A stretch of 64,000 nucleotides of DNA from JBNKVT01 sp050299335 (GTDB lineage Bacteria > Pseudomonadota > Alphaproteobacteria > Rhodobacterales > Rhodobacteraceae): NCBI GenBank assembly GCA_050299335.1, contig JBNKVT010000003.1, positions 6,523 to 70,522 on the forward strand, in the 5' to 3' direction. Position 1 is the first letter of the stretch, and each line of letters starts with the position of its first letter. A program made the position numbers and the translations under genes. Below the pieces are notes generated by a model, which saw only the letters and a list, made by a program, of their open reading frames with translations, had not been told where the DNA came from and made no database searches. This document shows, piece by piece, positions 6,214 through 14,065 of this stretch.

Positions 6214-9134
6214 GCCGGTTGCAGAAGGGCGGGCGGATCACCCGGGGGGAAACCCTGTCTTTCCGTTTCGACGGGCAGGACATGAGCGGCCATCCCGGCG
6301 ACACGCTGGCCTCGGCCCTTCTGGCCAACGATGTTCGGCTGCTGGGCCGCAGTTTCAAGTATCACCGCAAACGCGGCATCATGACCGCCGGGCCGGACGA
6401 GCCGAACGGGCTGGTGACGCTGGCAAATGGCGTGCCGAATGTCCGGGTGACGACGCAGGAGCTTTATGGCGGGCTGGAGGCGGTCTCGCAGAACCGCTGG
6501 CCGTCGCTGAAGACCGATATCGGCGTGCTCGCCGACCTCGGACACCGGTTCCTCGGAGCGGGGTTCTATACCAAGACCTTCATGTGGCCGCCCGGGTTCT
6601 GGGAGAAGGTCTACGAACCGCTGATCCGCCGCGCCGCCGGGCTGGGGCGGCTGCCGGAGACCCCGGGCGCGACGGTTTACGACAAGGCCTGGGCCCATTG
6701 CGATATCCTGGTGATCGGCGGCGGGCTGGCCGGGATCATGGCGGCCCTGACCGCCGGGCGGGCCGGGGTGCGGGTGATCCTGGCGGAGGAGGATTTCGAG
6801 TTCGGCGGTCGGATCCTGTCTGAGACCTACCGGATCGATGACGGGCCGGGGATGGACTGGGTCGCCGCTCGGATCACGGAACTGGCAGAGATGCCGAATG
6901 TGCGGTTGATGCCCCGCACCTCGGTGGTCGGGGCCTATGACGGGACCTGGGCCGCGCTCGAACGGGTGGCCGAACACCTGGCTTCGGTCCCCGAAGGTCT
7001 GCCACGGCAGGTCTTTTGGCGGTTCACCTCTAGACGGACAATCCTTGCAAGCGGCGCGCTGGAGCGGATGATCGCCTTTCCGGGCAACGATCTGCCTGGT
7101 GTCATGCTGTCTTCGGCGGCACGAAGCTACGTGACCCGATTCGGGGTCAGTCCGGGCAAGCGGGTGGCGATCTTCACCAACAACAACGATGGCTGGCGCA
7201 CGGCCCGCGACCTCGATCTGGCCCAGATCCCGATTGCCGCCCTTATCGACACTCGCGAGGATGTCGAGCCACAGGCGGCGACGGCGAGGGTGATCAAGGG
7301 CGGCCAGGTGATCGCGGCGAAGGGACGGGGCGCGCTTGAGGAAATCGTGGTGCGGACCGCCTCGGGTACCGAGAGGCTGGCGGTCGACTGCCTCCTGGTC
7401 TCGGGCGGCTGGAACCCCAACCTGGCGCTGACCACCCATCTCGGCGCTAAACCTGTCTGGAACGACGAGATCGCCGCCTTCGTCCCCGCCCGCGACGCGG
7501 TGCCCGGCCTGTCGGTGGCGGGTGCCGTCTCGGGTGCCTTCACCAGCCGTGCGGCCCTTGTCGGCGGCGAGACCGAGGCGGCGGTGGCGTTGCGCGAGCT
7601 GGATATCGACCCCGGCGAACTCAGCCCGCCACCGAAGACCAATGACGCGCCGGTGGCGGTCTCACCTCTGTGGCGGGTGGCGGCGAAGGGGCGGGCCTTT
7701 GTCGACTTTCACAACGATGTGACGGTGGCCGACCTGGAGCAGGCCCATCAGGAAAACCTGCGCGCGCCCGAGCATGTGAAACGCTACACCACTATCGGGA
7801 TGGGGGTCGATCAGGGGCGGCTCGGGGCGTCGGCGGCGATGGGGATCCTGGCGGAGCTGAACGGGACCGGGCCGGAAGAGGGCGCGCTGAGCTTCCGCCC
7901 GCCGGTGGTACCGGTTTCGATCGGGGCCTGGGGCGCGGGTGCGACGGGCGACGGCTTCGCGCCGGTTCGGCAAAGCCCGGTTCAGGTCTGGACCGACATG
8001 CAGGACGCGCCGGTCGCCCATGCCGGTCTCTGGAGGGTGCCGGGCCTCTATCGCCGCGACGGCGAGACCCGCTGGCGGCAATCGGTGGACCGCGAAGTGC
8101 GGATGACACGGCAGGCGGTCGGGATCTGCGACCTCAGCCCGCTCGGCAAGATCGCGGTGGCGGGCAAGGATGCCGAGGCGTTTCTCGACCGGATTTACTG
8201 CAATTCTATCAAGGGGTTGGATGTCGGACGGGTCCGATACGGGCTTATGCTGCGCGATGACGGCTTCGTCCTGGATGACGGAACCTGCACGAGGATCGCC
8301 AAGGCGGAGTACCTGCTGACCTCCAGCGTCGCGACCGAGGCCGAGGTTCTCAGCCACCTGGAATTCTGTGCCCAATGCCTCTGGCCCGAGATGGAGGTGC
8401 ATATCGCCAATGTCACCGATCAATGGGCCCAGATCGCGGTGGTGGGGCCGAAATCGCGGGACGTGATCGGCTGCCTGACCGGGGCCGAGCCGGTGGCCGA
8501 CGGGCTTGCGCGCTTCTCCTATGTGGAATGCAGATTTCACGGGGTGACGGGGCGGATTTTCCGGATCTGCCATGCCGGAGGGCTGGGGTTCGAACTGGCG
8601 GTCCCGGCCCGCTGGGGCACCTGGCTGATGGCCGAACTGGTGGCCGAGGCCGAGGAACTGGGCGGCGGGCCTTTCGGGGTGGAAGCGCTCGACGTGTTGC
8701 GGATCGAGCACGGACACCTGTCCCATGCCGAGATCAACGGCCAGACCACGGCGGGCGATCTCGGGCTGGGGCATTTCCTGCCGCTGGGCAAGAGCTTCAT
8801 CGGCAAGGAAGGCGCGCAGCGGCCGGGGCTGAACGGGCCGGAAAGGATGCAGCTTGTGGGGCTTCGACCGGCAGGCGCGGTCAAGCAGATCGTTGCCGGT
8901 GCCCATATCCTCGATCCCGACGCGCCGCGCACCTTCGCCGCGGACAGGGGCCATGTGACCTCGGCCTGCTATTCACCGACCCTGGACAGCACGCTGGGTC
9001 TGGCGCTGGTGGTCAACGGGCGGGCCCGGATCGGGGCCAGACTCCGCGCGGTGGATGCGTTGCAGGGGATCGAGACGCTCTGCGAGGTCGTACCGCACCG
9101 GTTCAGCGCCGGATCCGGGCAGGGGGAGGGCTGA
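6210..9134 (+). CDS. soxA: Sarcosine oxidase subunit alpha
   Basis: This 974-aa subunit starts with an N-terminal ferredoxin-like fold that lacks iron-sulfur cysteines (GETLSFRFDGQDMSGHPGDT). A Rossmann domain follows with ILVIGGGLAGIMAAL at about residues 168-182, which binds NAD+. The C-terminal third, from about residue 600, is a GcvT-like aminomethyltransferase fold (VGICDLSPLGKIAVAGKDAE) that uses tetrahydrofolate to trap formaldehyde as methylene-THF. Length is close to the family norm. It is coupled to soxD by a 4-bp overlap and followed 1 nt later by soxG. Confidence 0.96.
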   Translation: MSRLQKGGRITRGETLSFRFDGQDMSGHPGDTLASALLANDVRLLGRSFKYHRKRGIMTAGPDEPNGLVTLANGVPNVRVTTQELYGGLEAVSQNRWPSLKTDIGVLADLGHRFLGAGFYTKTFMWPPGFWEKVYEPLIRRAAGLGRLPETPGATVYDKAWAHCDILVIGGGLAGIMAALTAGRAGVRVILAEEDFEFGGRILSETYRIDDGPGMDWVAARITELAEMPNVRLMPRTSVVGAYDGTWAALERVAEHLASVPEGLPRQVFWRFTSRRTILASGALERMIAFPGNDLPGVMLSSAARSYVTRFGVSPGKRVAIFTNNNDGWRTARDLDLAQIPIAALIDTREDVEPQAATARVIKGGQVIAAKGRGALEEIVVRTASGTERLAVDCLLVSGGWNPNLALTTHLGAKPVWNDEIAAFVPARDAVPGLSVAGAVSGAFTSRAALVGGETEAAVALRELDIDPGELSPPPKTNDAPVAVSPLWRVAAKGRAFVDFHNDVTVADLEQAHQENLRAPEHVKRYTTIGMGVDQGRLGASAAMGILAELNGTGPEEGALSFRPPVVPVSIGAWGAGATGDGFAPVRQSPVQVWTDMQDAPVAHAGLWRVPGLYRRDGETRWRQSVDREVRMTRQAVGICDLSPLGKIAVAGKDAEAFLDRIYCNSIKGLDVGRVRYGLMLRDDGFVLDDGTCTRIAKAEYLLTSSVATEAEVLSHLEFCAQCLWPEMEVHIANVTDQWAQIAVVGPKSRDVIGCLTGAEPVADGLARFSYVECRFHGVTGRIFRICHAGGLGFELAVPARWGTWLMAELVAEAEELGGGPFGVEALDVLRIEHGHLSHAEINGQTTAGDLGLGHFLPLGKSFIGKEGAQRPGLNGPERMQLVGLRPAGAVKQIVAGAHILDPDAPRTFAADRGHVTSACYSPTLDSTLGLALVVNGRARIGARLRAVDALQGIETLCEVVPHRFSAGSGQGEG

Positions 9135-9135
9135 G

Positions 9136-9729
9136 ATGGAACGACCCGCACCTTACGTCACCGATGCGCTGGGCGTAGAGCGGCTGCCCTTCGAGGCGGA
9201 GGGGCTGAAACTGGCGAAGGGTGCCGCGCGGGAGGTCTACGAGGTGACGCCGTTCCGGGGCCGCGAGGACGAGCTGAATTCGCTCCTTCAGGAAGCCTGC
9301 GGCGTGACATTGCCGGGCACGCTCGGAGCGTCGTTCTCGGACAAGTTCCAGCTGCTCTGGTGCCGGGCAGGGACTTACCTGCTGGTCACCCCGGAGGCCT
9401 TCGAGATCAGAGTGATGAAGTCGCTTGGGACCCTGGCCGTGATGCGGCAGACGACCGATGCGCTGGTCTCGCTGTCCCTGACCGGGACGGCGGCGGCGGA
9501 TTTCCTGGCCCGCCAGCTGAATTTCGACCTCGACATGCTGCCCGAGGCGACCCCGGTGGTCACCGAGCTGTTCTGCCAGCCGGCGCATATCTTGCGCACC
9601 GAAGACGGGTTCGATCTTCGGGTTCCGCGAAGTTTCGCAAGCGATATGCTGGAACGTGCCGAGGCGGCAATGGCGCGCTATGCCGCGCTGAGATCCATCA
9701 CCCCGCCGCCCCCCCGGACCGGGACGTAA
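9136..9729 (+). CDS. soxG: Sarcosine oxidase subunit gamma
   Basis: This 197-aa subunit belongs to the GcvT/SoxG fold and completes the soxBDAG heterotetramer. The start at 9136 follows GGGGGAGGG. Typical features are the VSLSLTGTAAADFLARQLNFDL stretch (about 118-139) and a C-terminal FDLRVPRSFASDMLERAEAA segment. Its last 32 nt overlap the 3' end of the convergent diguanylate cyclase gene, so no terminator separates the two transcription units. Confidence 0.92.
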   Translation: MERPAPYVTDALGVERLPFEAEGLKLAKGAAREVYEVTPFRGREDELNSLLQEACGVTLPGTLGASFSDKFQLLWCRAGTYLLVTPEAFEIRVMKSLGTLAVMRQTTDALVSLSLTGTAAADFLARQLNFDLDMLPEATPVVTELFCQPAHILRTEDGFDLRVPRSFASDMLERAEAAMARYAALRSITPPPPRTGT

Positions 9730-10681
9730 GTCCGAACGCCGGGGCGCATGCCTCAAGAAAGTTCCGGAATGTCCCGCCGCCGGCGCGTTTGGCCTCATAC
9801 ATTGCCTGATCGGCCTCGACGAGGATCTCGTCGCGGCTGACCGTGCGGCCCGCGGCGAAGGAAATGCCGATACTGGCCGAGATATGGAAGTCCAGGCCGT
9901 CGAAATCGAAAGGTTTCGACAATTCCTCGATGATCCGCTTCGCCAGCGCCTCGGCATCGTCGGGAATATTGCGGGACTGCTGAATGACGGCAAATTCGTC
10001 GCCACCAAGCCGGGCAACGGTGTCCGACGAGCGCACGCAATTGCGCAGCCGTCGCGACGCGGCGATCAGAAGCTTGTCGCCAACGGAATGGCCATGTGTG
10101 TCATTGACCTGCTTGAACCCGTCGAGATCGAGGAAAAGCAGCGCAAACGCCTCGCCCTCGCGGGAGCGGACGAGGGCGCGGTCAAGTTCCTCGCCAAGGC
10201 TGACCCGGTTGGGCAGATCGGTCAGCGGGTCGTGATAGGCGAGATGGTGGATGTCCTTTTGCAGCGCATAAAGCTCGGTGATATCCTCATGGGTGGTCAG
10301 CCAGCCGCCATCGGACATCGGCCGGTGACCGACAGCGATGACCCGTCCGTTGCGGAGATGGTGGATTTCGGAGCGTTCCTCCTGATCATAGACCGCCTTC
10401 ATTCGGATATCGATATATTCCTGGGGTTCCATATCAGGGAAGGCCCCGTTCTGGATCCGGCTCCAGAGGAAATCCTTCAGATGGGTGCCGGCCTTGGCCA
10501 TCTGCGGCGGTAGACCATAGATTTCGATGTATTTCTGATTGCACACGACCAGTCGCTGATTGACGTCAAACAGGCTCACCCCCTGGTTCATATGCGAAAG
10601 AATCGCCGCGAAATGCGAACTGTCCGCCTGTGCGCCGACCGCATTCGTTTCGCTGTTATCTGCTCGCAACTTCTTGTCCAC
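9698..10681 (-). CDS. PAS-GGDEF diguanylate cyclase with product-inhibition site
   Basis: This 327-aa soluble protein has an N-terminal PAS domain of the PAS-7 type (about 22-140; LSHMNQGVSLFDVNQRLVV, LPPQMAKAGT). A GGDEF domain follows (about 145-310) with DPLTDLPNR and an intact GGDEF at 226-230. RSSD at 217-220, exactly five residues before GGDEF, matches the RxxD inhibitory I-site. No EAL domain is present, so it should synthesise c-di-GMP. The start is GTG at 10681; an in-frame stop sits two codons upstream of it. A perfect CtrA-type site lies 133 nt upstream. The ligand of the PAS domain cannot be read from sequence. Confidence 0.93.
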   Translation of the reverse strand: MDKKLRADNSETNAVGAQADSSHFAAILSHMNQGVSLFDVNQRLVVCNQKYIEIYGLPPQMAKAGTHLKDFLWSRIQNGAFPDMEPQEYIDIRMKAVYDQEERSEIHHLRNGRVIAVGHRPMSDGGWLTTHEDITELYALQKDIHHLAYHDPLTDLPNRVSLGEELDRALVRSREGEAFALLFLDLDGFKQVNDTHGHSVGDKLLIAASRRLRNCVRSSDTVARLGGDEFAVIQQSRNIPDDAEALAKRIIEELSKPFDFDGLDFHISASIGISFAAGRTVSRDEILVEADQAMYEAKRAGGGTFRNFLEACAPAFGLTSRSGGAAG

Positions 10682-10813
10682 GCGTCAAACCCGTTACCAC
10701 ATCTGGTCAGGAGATTTCCGAGAGCGTCCCCGCCCGGTCAAACCATGCACCGGCAAGGGTCTCACACTCCCAACGCCTCAACACCCAACATTTTTTGATC
10801 TAGTCCAGAAAAG

Positions 10814-10830
10814 TTAAGATAGCTTTAACC
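10814..10830 (-). promoter_or_regulatory. CtrA-type site upstream of the diguanylate cyclase gene
   Basis: TTAAGATAGCTTTAACC is a perfect TTAA-N7-TTAA match with the preferred trailing CC. On the minus strand it is followed 11 nt later by TAGATC (10802-10797), a possible -10, so the box overlaps the -35 position as in CtrA-activated promoters. The other flank is the 3' end of a leftward gene, so the cyclase is the sensible target. Confidence 0.7.
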
Positions 10831-10897
10831 GAGGATCCGAGGATTAATTATTTGTTGACGCCTCCGGCGGGACATCACGTTCAGGTAACCCTCCTGT

Positions 10898-11530
10898 TCA
10901 GTCAATGAATCCGTAGGTTCTCGCATCCTCTTCGCTCAGCCAGCTCATGCCGGTGGTGGGGGTACGCAGCTGCAACACAAGGATCTCGGCCGAGATACCC
11001 ATATCGATATAGAACTGGCCGATTCTTCCGCTGGCCTCCTGCACCTCCTCGGCCGACATCCGCAAACCCCGCCCGCCCCAGGTCGAGCGGTGGACCCCAA
11101 GCTCGGCACCCTCCGCCATCTTGCGTTCCTTGCCGCCGGCGAAGACCAGCACGCAGGCCGAGGCGCAACTGCCCGCGACGGTGACCGACTTGCCCTGGCT
11201 GCGCAGGATATGCCCGGCTTTCAGCGCCTCCTCGATCAGCCCGCCGGGACTGTCGCCGATCTCGATCCCGGCCTCGGGATTGCGCGTGATCTCCAGCGCC
11301 AGCTGGTTGGCGAAATTCTCGCCGATTTCGCCCTCGATGCGGATCGTCCGCGAAGCGCCCGTGATCCCGTTGGAATAATTCGGCTGCTTGCCCTTGTCAG
11401 GGATCACGGAAGGCTTTGCAGGGCGGGAGGATTGGCCGTGCTCGGAGGCGGGTACTGCGGGCCCGGGCGGTTCGGCCAGGGCAGCGGCAGCGCTCAGCGC
11501 GAGGACAAGGGCCTGGGCAAGGACGCGCAT
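10898..11530 (-). CDS. Periplasmic ClpP-like serine protease/hydrolase-fold protein
   Basis: This 210-aa protein has a cleavable signal peptide (residues 1-19, AAAALAEPPG at the junction), so it should be periplasmic. The body shows a ClpP/crotonase-like fold: IEGEIGENFANQL, GDSPGGLIEEALKAGHIL and a GSCASACVLVFAGGKER motif whose Ser124 sits between two Cys, then GAELGVHRS with His147. These match the Ser-His arrangement of COG3904-type predicted periplasmic proteins. The Cys pair around the catalytic Ser is characteristic of that group. The start at 11530 is chosen because it begins the signal peptide. The substrate is unknown. Confidence 0.75.
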   Translation of the reverse strand: MRVLAQALVLALSAAAALAEPPGPAVPASEHGQSSRPAKPSVIPDKGKQPNYSNGITGASRTIRIEGEIGENFANQLALEITRNPEAGIEIGDSPGGLIEEALKAGHILRSQGKSVTVAGSCASACVLVFAGGKERKMAEGAELGVHRSTWGGRGLRMSAEEVQEASGRIGQFYIDMGISAEILVLQLRTPTTGMSWLSEEDARTYGFID

Positions 11531-11608
11531 CTTGGGGGCTCCGGATCGGCGAAATTGCGGTGAGGTTAGCAAATTTCCGGTCCGCAGCAAAGCCGGAGAA
11601 AGGTGCGG

Positions 11609-12157
11609 TCAGACACCGGCATAGATGGTCGTGCCGTCCGGCCAGCCCGCGAAAGCCAGGCCGAAATACTGAAAATCGGCGGTTGCGATGTTGCCGCCGC
11701 GGGTCAGGGCCGGCGCGGTATGGACCGCCAGGCCCGCCGCGGCTGCGCCCCGGGCCGTTGCGGCGCAGCAGGCGTTGCGGCTCTGGCCCATGATGATGGC
11801 GTGGGCGTGGCCGGCATGGGCGATATCGAGGCCTAGCGTGTCGTTGGAGAAGCCGTCCGTATCGAAGGCCCCCTTGTAGTAGACCGTCGTGTTGAGCGGG
11901 ATTGCGGCGTTCAGATCGGGTGAGATATTGCCGCCGAACTGGCCGGTATTGCCCGCTCCTCCGAATGCGACCATGTAAAGCGTCAGTCCGTATTGCCTGG
12001 CGCGCACGATCACCCCGGCCTGAATCCTGTGGCAGGTCTCGCGGTCGCTCGAGGTATCGGCATCGCCGGTTTCCTCGTCGACGAGGATCATGCAGGCGGA
12101 GCCGTTCAAGCTCCGCACGGCGTCCAGTAGCCGGTCGTTTGAATATATCAGCGGCAT
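11609..12157 (-). CDS. Hypothetical protein, isochorismatase-like
   Basis: This 182-aa cytosolic protein starts MPLIYSNDRLLDAVRSLNGS after GGGGA. The segment HAHAIIMGQSRNACCAATARGAAAAGLAV (about 138-166) resembles the cysteine-nucleophile region of isochorismatase-family hydrolases (hydrophobic strand, G-x-S-x-x-x-C-C-x-x-x-TAR). MILVDEETGDAD near residue 22 could supply the catalytic Asp. It lies 78 nt upstream of the ClpP-like gene in the same direction. The family assignment is tentative and the substrate unknown. Confidence 0.5.
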   Translation of the reverse strand: MPLIYSNDRLLDAVRSLNGSACMILVDEETGDADTSSDRETCHRIQAGVIVRARQYGLTLYMVAFGGAGNTGQFGGNISPDLNAAIPLNTTVYYKGAFDTDGFSNDTLGLDIAHAGHAHAIIMGQSRNACCAATARGAAAAGLAVHTAPALTRGGNIATADFQYFGLAFAGWPDGTTIYAGV

Positions 12158-12278
12158 GTTTTTCCCCGTGCCTCTGGTCCGGCCGGTCAACGCAAGGCAG
12201 GACCGGTATGTTCGGGATATGAGACGCGGGCGGCGGAAGCCAGGTTCAAGGAACAGGCGGAAACCGGGTGGGAGGGGG

Positions 12279-12355
12279 TGGTACCGACGCCCCGGCTTGA
12301 ACGGGGGACCTCCTGATCCACAATCAGGCGCTCTAACCAACTGAGCTACGTCGGC
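12279..12355 (-). tRNA. tRNA-His (anticodon GTG), lacking G-1
   Basis: This is a 77-nt cloverleaf with encoded CCA. The anticodon loop is TTGTGGA (GTG). The acceptor stem GCCGACG pairs with CGTCGGT, giving a G1-U72 wobble, followed by discriminator A73. The base before position 1 is T, not G, so the normally universal G-1 is neither encoded nor paired with a C73. Loss of G-1 with A73 is a known trait of a large alphaproteobacterial group. Confidence 0.93.
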
Positions 12356-12477
12356 ACGTGAGGGGTCCGATTACTAGGGGCCGGGGGCGAATGCAAGCCC
12401 TCAATGGCGCGCGGGATTGAGCCTCGCCGGGGCTTGATATAGAGACGGCCCCTGTATTGCGCGGGAAGGACCGGACC

Positions 12478-12672
12478 ATGGGGATCGACAAGCAGAGCGA
12501 CATCGCGGCGGACCTGCAGATCGGGCCGACCTCGGAAGGGATGGTGCGGATCTATATTGCGGCCGAAGGGGTCGAGCTGCCGCTGGATTTCCATCCCGAC
12601 GAGGCCGAGGAGATCGCCGAGGAGCTGAAGAGCGCTGCCGCCAGAGCCCGGGCGGTCAAGGGCAAGGGCTAG
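12478..12672 (+). CDS. DUF6324-like small acidic protein
   Basis: This 64-aa soluble protein reads MGIDKQSDIAADLQIGPTSE then GMVRIYIAAEGVELPLDFHP, followed by an acidic helix DEAEEIAEELKSAAARA. It matches my memory of a short, well conserved Rhodobacteraceae family (DUF6324); function is unknown. GGAAGGA lies 8 nt upstream of the ATG. It stands alone between tRNA-His and the convergent mmcB gene. The family label is from recall only. Confidence 0.7.
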   Translation: MGIDKQSDIAADLQIGPTSEGMVRIYIAAEGVELPLDFHPDEAEEIAEELKSAAARARAVKGKG

Positions 12673-12678
12673 GGGGTC

Positions 12679-12694
12679 TTTGCACGCGTGCAAA
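12679..12694. repeat. 16-bp perfect palindrome downstream of the DUF6324-like gene
   Basis: TTTGCACGCGTGCAAA is a perfect palindrome 7 nt after the stop codon and followed by two more A. It could be a compact bidirectional terminator or an operator-like site. The rest of the 152-nt AT-rich gap to mmcB (12673-12824) shows no gene. Confidence 0.5.
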
Positions 12695-12824
12695 AACGCG
12701 CTCCGCTTTGATAACACTCAAATAAAGTGTTGATAGAGTGTGTATTTTCCTGATTTGTTCGCTAATTTCACAGGCGCGAAATCCGCGCTGTTGATTTCAC
12801 GAGCGCCGGACAATCCGCACCCAT

Positions 12825-13274
12825 TCAGAGGGCCAGCAGGGTCGCGGGTCCCGGATCGACAAAGCCTTGCAACCGTGCGGCGGCGGTGCGGGCGTATTTC
12901 AGGCTGAGCGCCTTACGCCGCGCCCCGGCAAGCGGCGTCTCGGGACCGTAGCGGACGATTTCGGCGTCATAGGGGTCGGCGAGGATCAGGCCGGTCTCGT
13001 CGGGGAGGATGTCGATGGGGAAATCGGCGTCCACCGCCCAGAAGAACCGGTCGCACCAGTCGAGATAGCCCTGCCATTTGCTGTCGGTCATGTAGTCGGC
13101 GCGGGAGGATTTGCATTCCACCACCCAAAGCTCGCCCTTCGGCCCGAGCCCCATGACATCGACGCGGAGGCCGCGGGTGGGCACGAATTCCAGGAGGCTC
13201 GCAAACCCGTGGCTGCCGAGATGGCGGGCGACGCCGCGGGCCAGAAGCTGGCCGGGTTGCAGGAGCTGTTCCAT
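12825..13274 (-). CDS. mmcB: MmcB-family DNA repair protein
   Basis: This 149-aa protein has a nuclease-like fold: LARGVARHLGSHGFASLLEF, RGLRVDVMGLGPKGELWVVE then CKSSRADYMTDSKWQGYLDW, with D, E and K (DVMG...VVECKSS) as in PD-(D/E)XK enzymes. It resembles COG5321; the Caulobacter mmcB gene is SOS-regulated and contributes to mitomycin C resistance. The start at 13274 has no Shine-Dalgarno sequence, and the predicted transcription start falls on the ATG, suggesting a leaderless mRNA. An SOS box lies in the promoter spacer, supporting LexA control. Confidence 0.88.
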   Translation of the reverse strand: MEQLLQPGQLLARGVARHLGSHGFASLLEFVPTRGLRVDVMGLGPKGELWVVECKSSRADYMTDSKWQGYLDWCDRFFWAVDADFPIDILPDETGLILADPYDAEIVRYGPETPLAGARRKALSLKYARTAAARLQGFVDPGPATLLAL

Positions 13275-13280
13275 GGGGGA

Positions 13281-13310
13281 AGTATGAACATTAGGGGAAC
13301 ATCGGGTCAA
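13281..13310 (-). promoter_or_regulatory. LexA-controlled promoter of mmcB (SOS box 13286-13300)
   Basis: On the minus strand TTGACC (13310-13305) and CATACT (13286-13281) are 18 bp apart. The spacer contains GTTCCCCTAATGTTC, a perfect GTTC-N7-GTTC, the alphaproteobacterial LexA recognition sequence. LexA bound here would block both hexamers. The predicted start falls on or next to the ATG at 13274. Confidence 0.85.
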
Positions 13311-13449
13311 GAGCGGTTTGGTGGGAGGGGAATCCTTGCCGGAGAAGCAATGTCTGCTCGGCGGGACGGGGCGGACCTATGCAGTTGCGGTCCGATCCAT
13401 CACTCTGGTGACGGCGCCACTACGTATTGCGCAGCCTAATTGCGGGTCG

Positions 13450-13635
13450 TCATTTCTTGTCCGGCGGATCAGTCAAGACGTTGATCAGCGTTGCCCCAAC
13501 GATCCAGATCGCCAACATCGCAAAAGTCGCAACGGCATTCGAATAAAGTCCACCGACGTAGCCACCCAAACCCGCAACCAGGCCAACTGCTCCATTCAGG
13601 CCCTGCAATTCTCTTCGCCGCTTTTTCAGTTCCAT
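13450..13635 (-). CDS. Small hypothetical membrane protein
   Basis: This 61-aa protein begins with a basic stretch MELKKRRRELQGLNG, then shows one long or two short hydrophobic segments (AVGLVAGLGGYVGGLYSNAV and ATFAMLAIWIVGATLINVL) and a polar tail DPPDKK. GGAGGG lies 8 nt before the ATG, a strong argument that it is translated. It lies in a lower-GC patch between mmcB and a pseudogene. I do not recognise the family. Confidence 0.6.
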   Translation of the reverse strand: MELKKRRRELQGLNGAVGLVAGLGGYVGGLYSNAVATFAMLAIWIVGATLINVLTDPPDKK

Positions 13636-13761
13636 CTTCTACCCTCCAGCCAGTTGAATATTTAGCAGCAGTGGGCTGGCGGATCATTGATTTGGATCAT
13701 AACGCGGTATCGACAAGACACCGTGGTCAGGTCCGCTCCGGGCTCAAGCGGGTCATCGGCT

Positions 13762-14055
13762 TCAGCCAATCCGCTCCTGCCGTCCCTTGCGTTTGACGTT
13801 ATTCCTGTAATCCCATTGGATATCGCGGGCTTCGGCCAGCCAGAGGGCGAGGGCGGCGGGGTCGATCTGGTCGGGGGCGGTGTAGCGGCACTCGGCGGCC
13901 TTGAACTTGCCTGCGGGGGTGAGGCCAGGGGTGGCGAAGGACTGGCCGGACCAGAAGAGCAGGCAGATGCAGGATTTGAGTTTGGAATAGCCGACTATGG
14001 GGTTGTCGTTGAGGAACCAGACCGGGTCGCCATCCCGGTTGCATCTTGAGCATGT
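13762..14055 (-). pseudogene. 5'-truncated DUF1801-domain gene remnant
   Basis: On the minus strand an open frame ending at TGA (13764-13762) reads DGDPVWFLNDNPIVGYSKLK, SCICLLFWSGQSFATPGLTP and a tail with IQWDYRNNVKRKGRQERIG, which resembles the C-terminal two thirds of DUF1801 proteins. Upstream, the frame runs without any ATG, GTG or TTG directly into the 3' end of the GNAT gene, so the N-terminal part is missing. The join is probably a deletion. It could still be expressed from an unusual start, but a remnant is the simplest reading. Confidence 0.6.
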
Positions 14056-14065
14056 CCACCGGGGA

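Noticed and set aside
12346..12717. A 123-codon minus-strand frame across the DUF6324-like gene
   Set aside because: It overlaps tRNA-His and the plus-strand gene and has no family resemblance.
13799..14059. An 86-codon minus-strand frame starting MDMLKMQPGWRP
   Set aside because: It is out of frame with the DUF1801 remnant and is Arg/Pro-rich nonsense.
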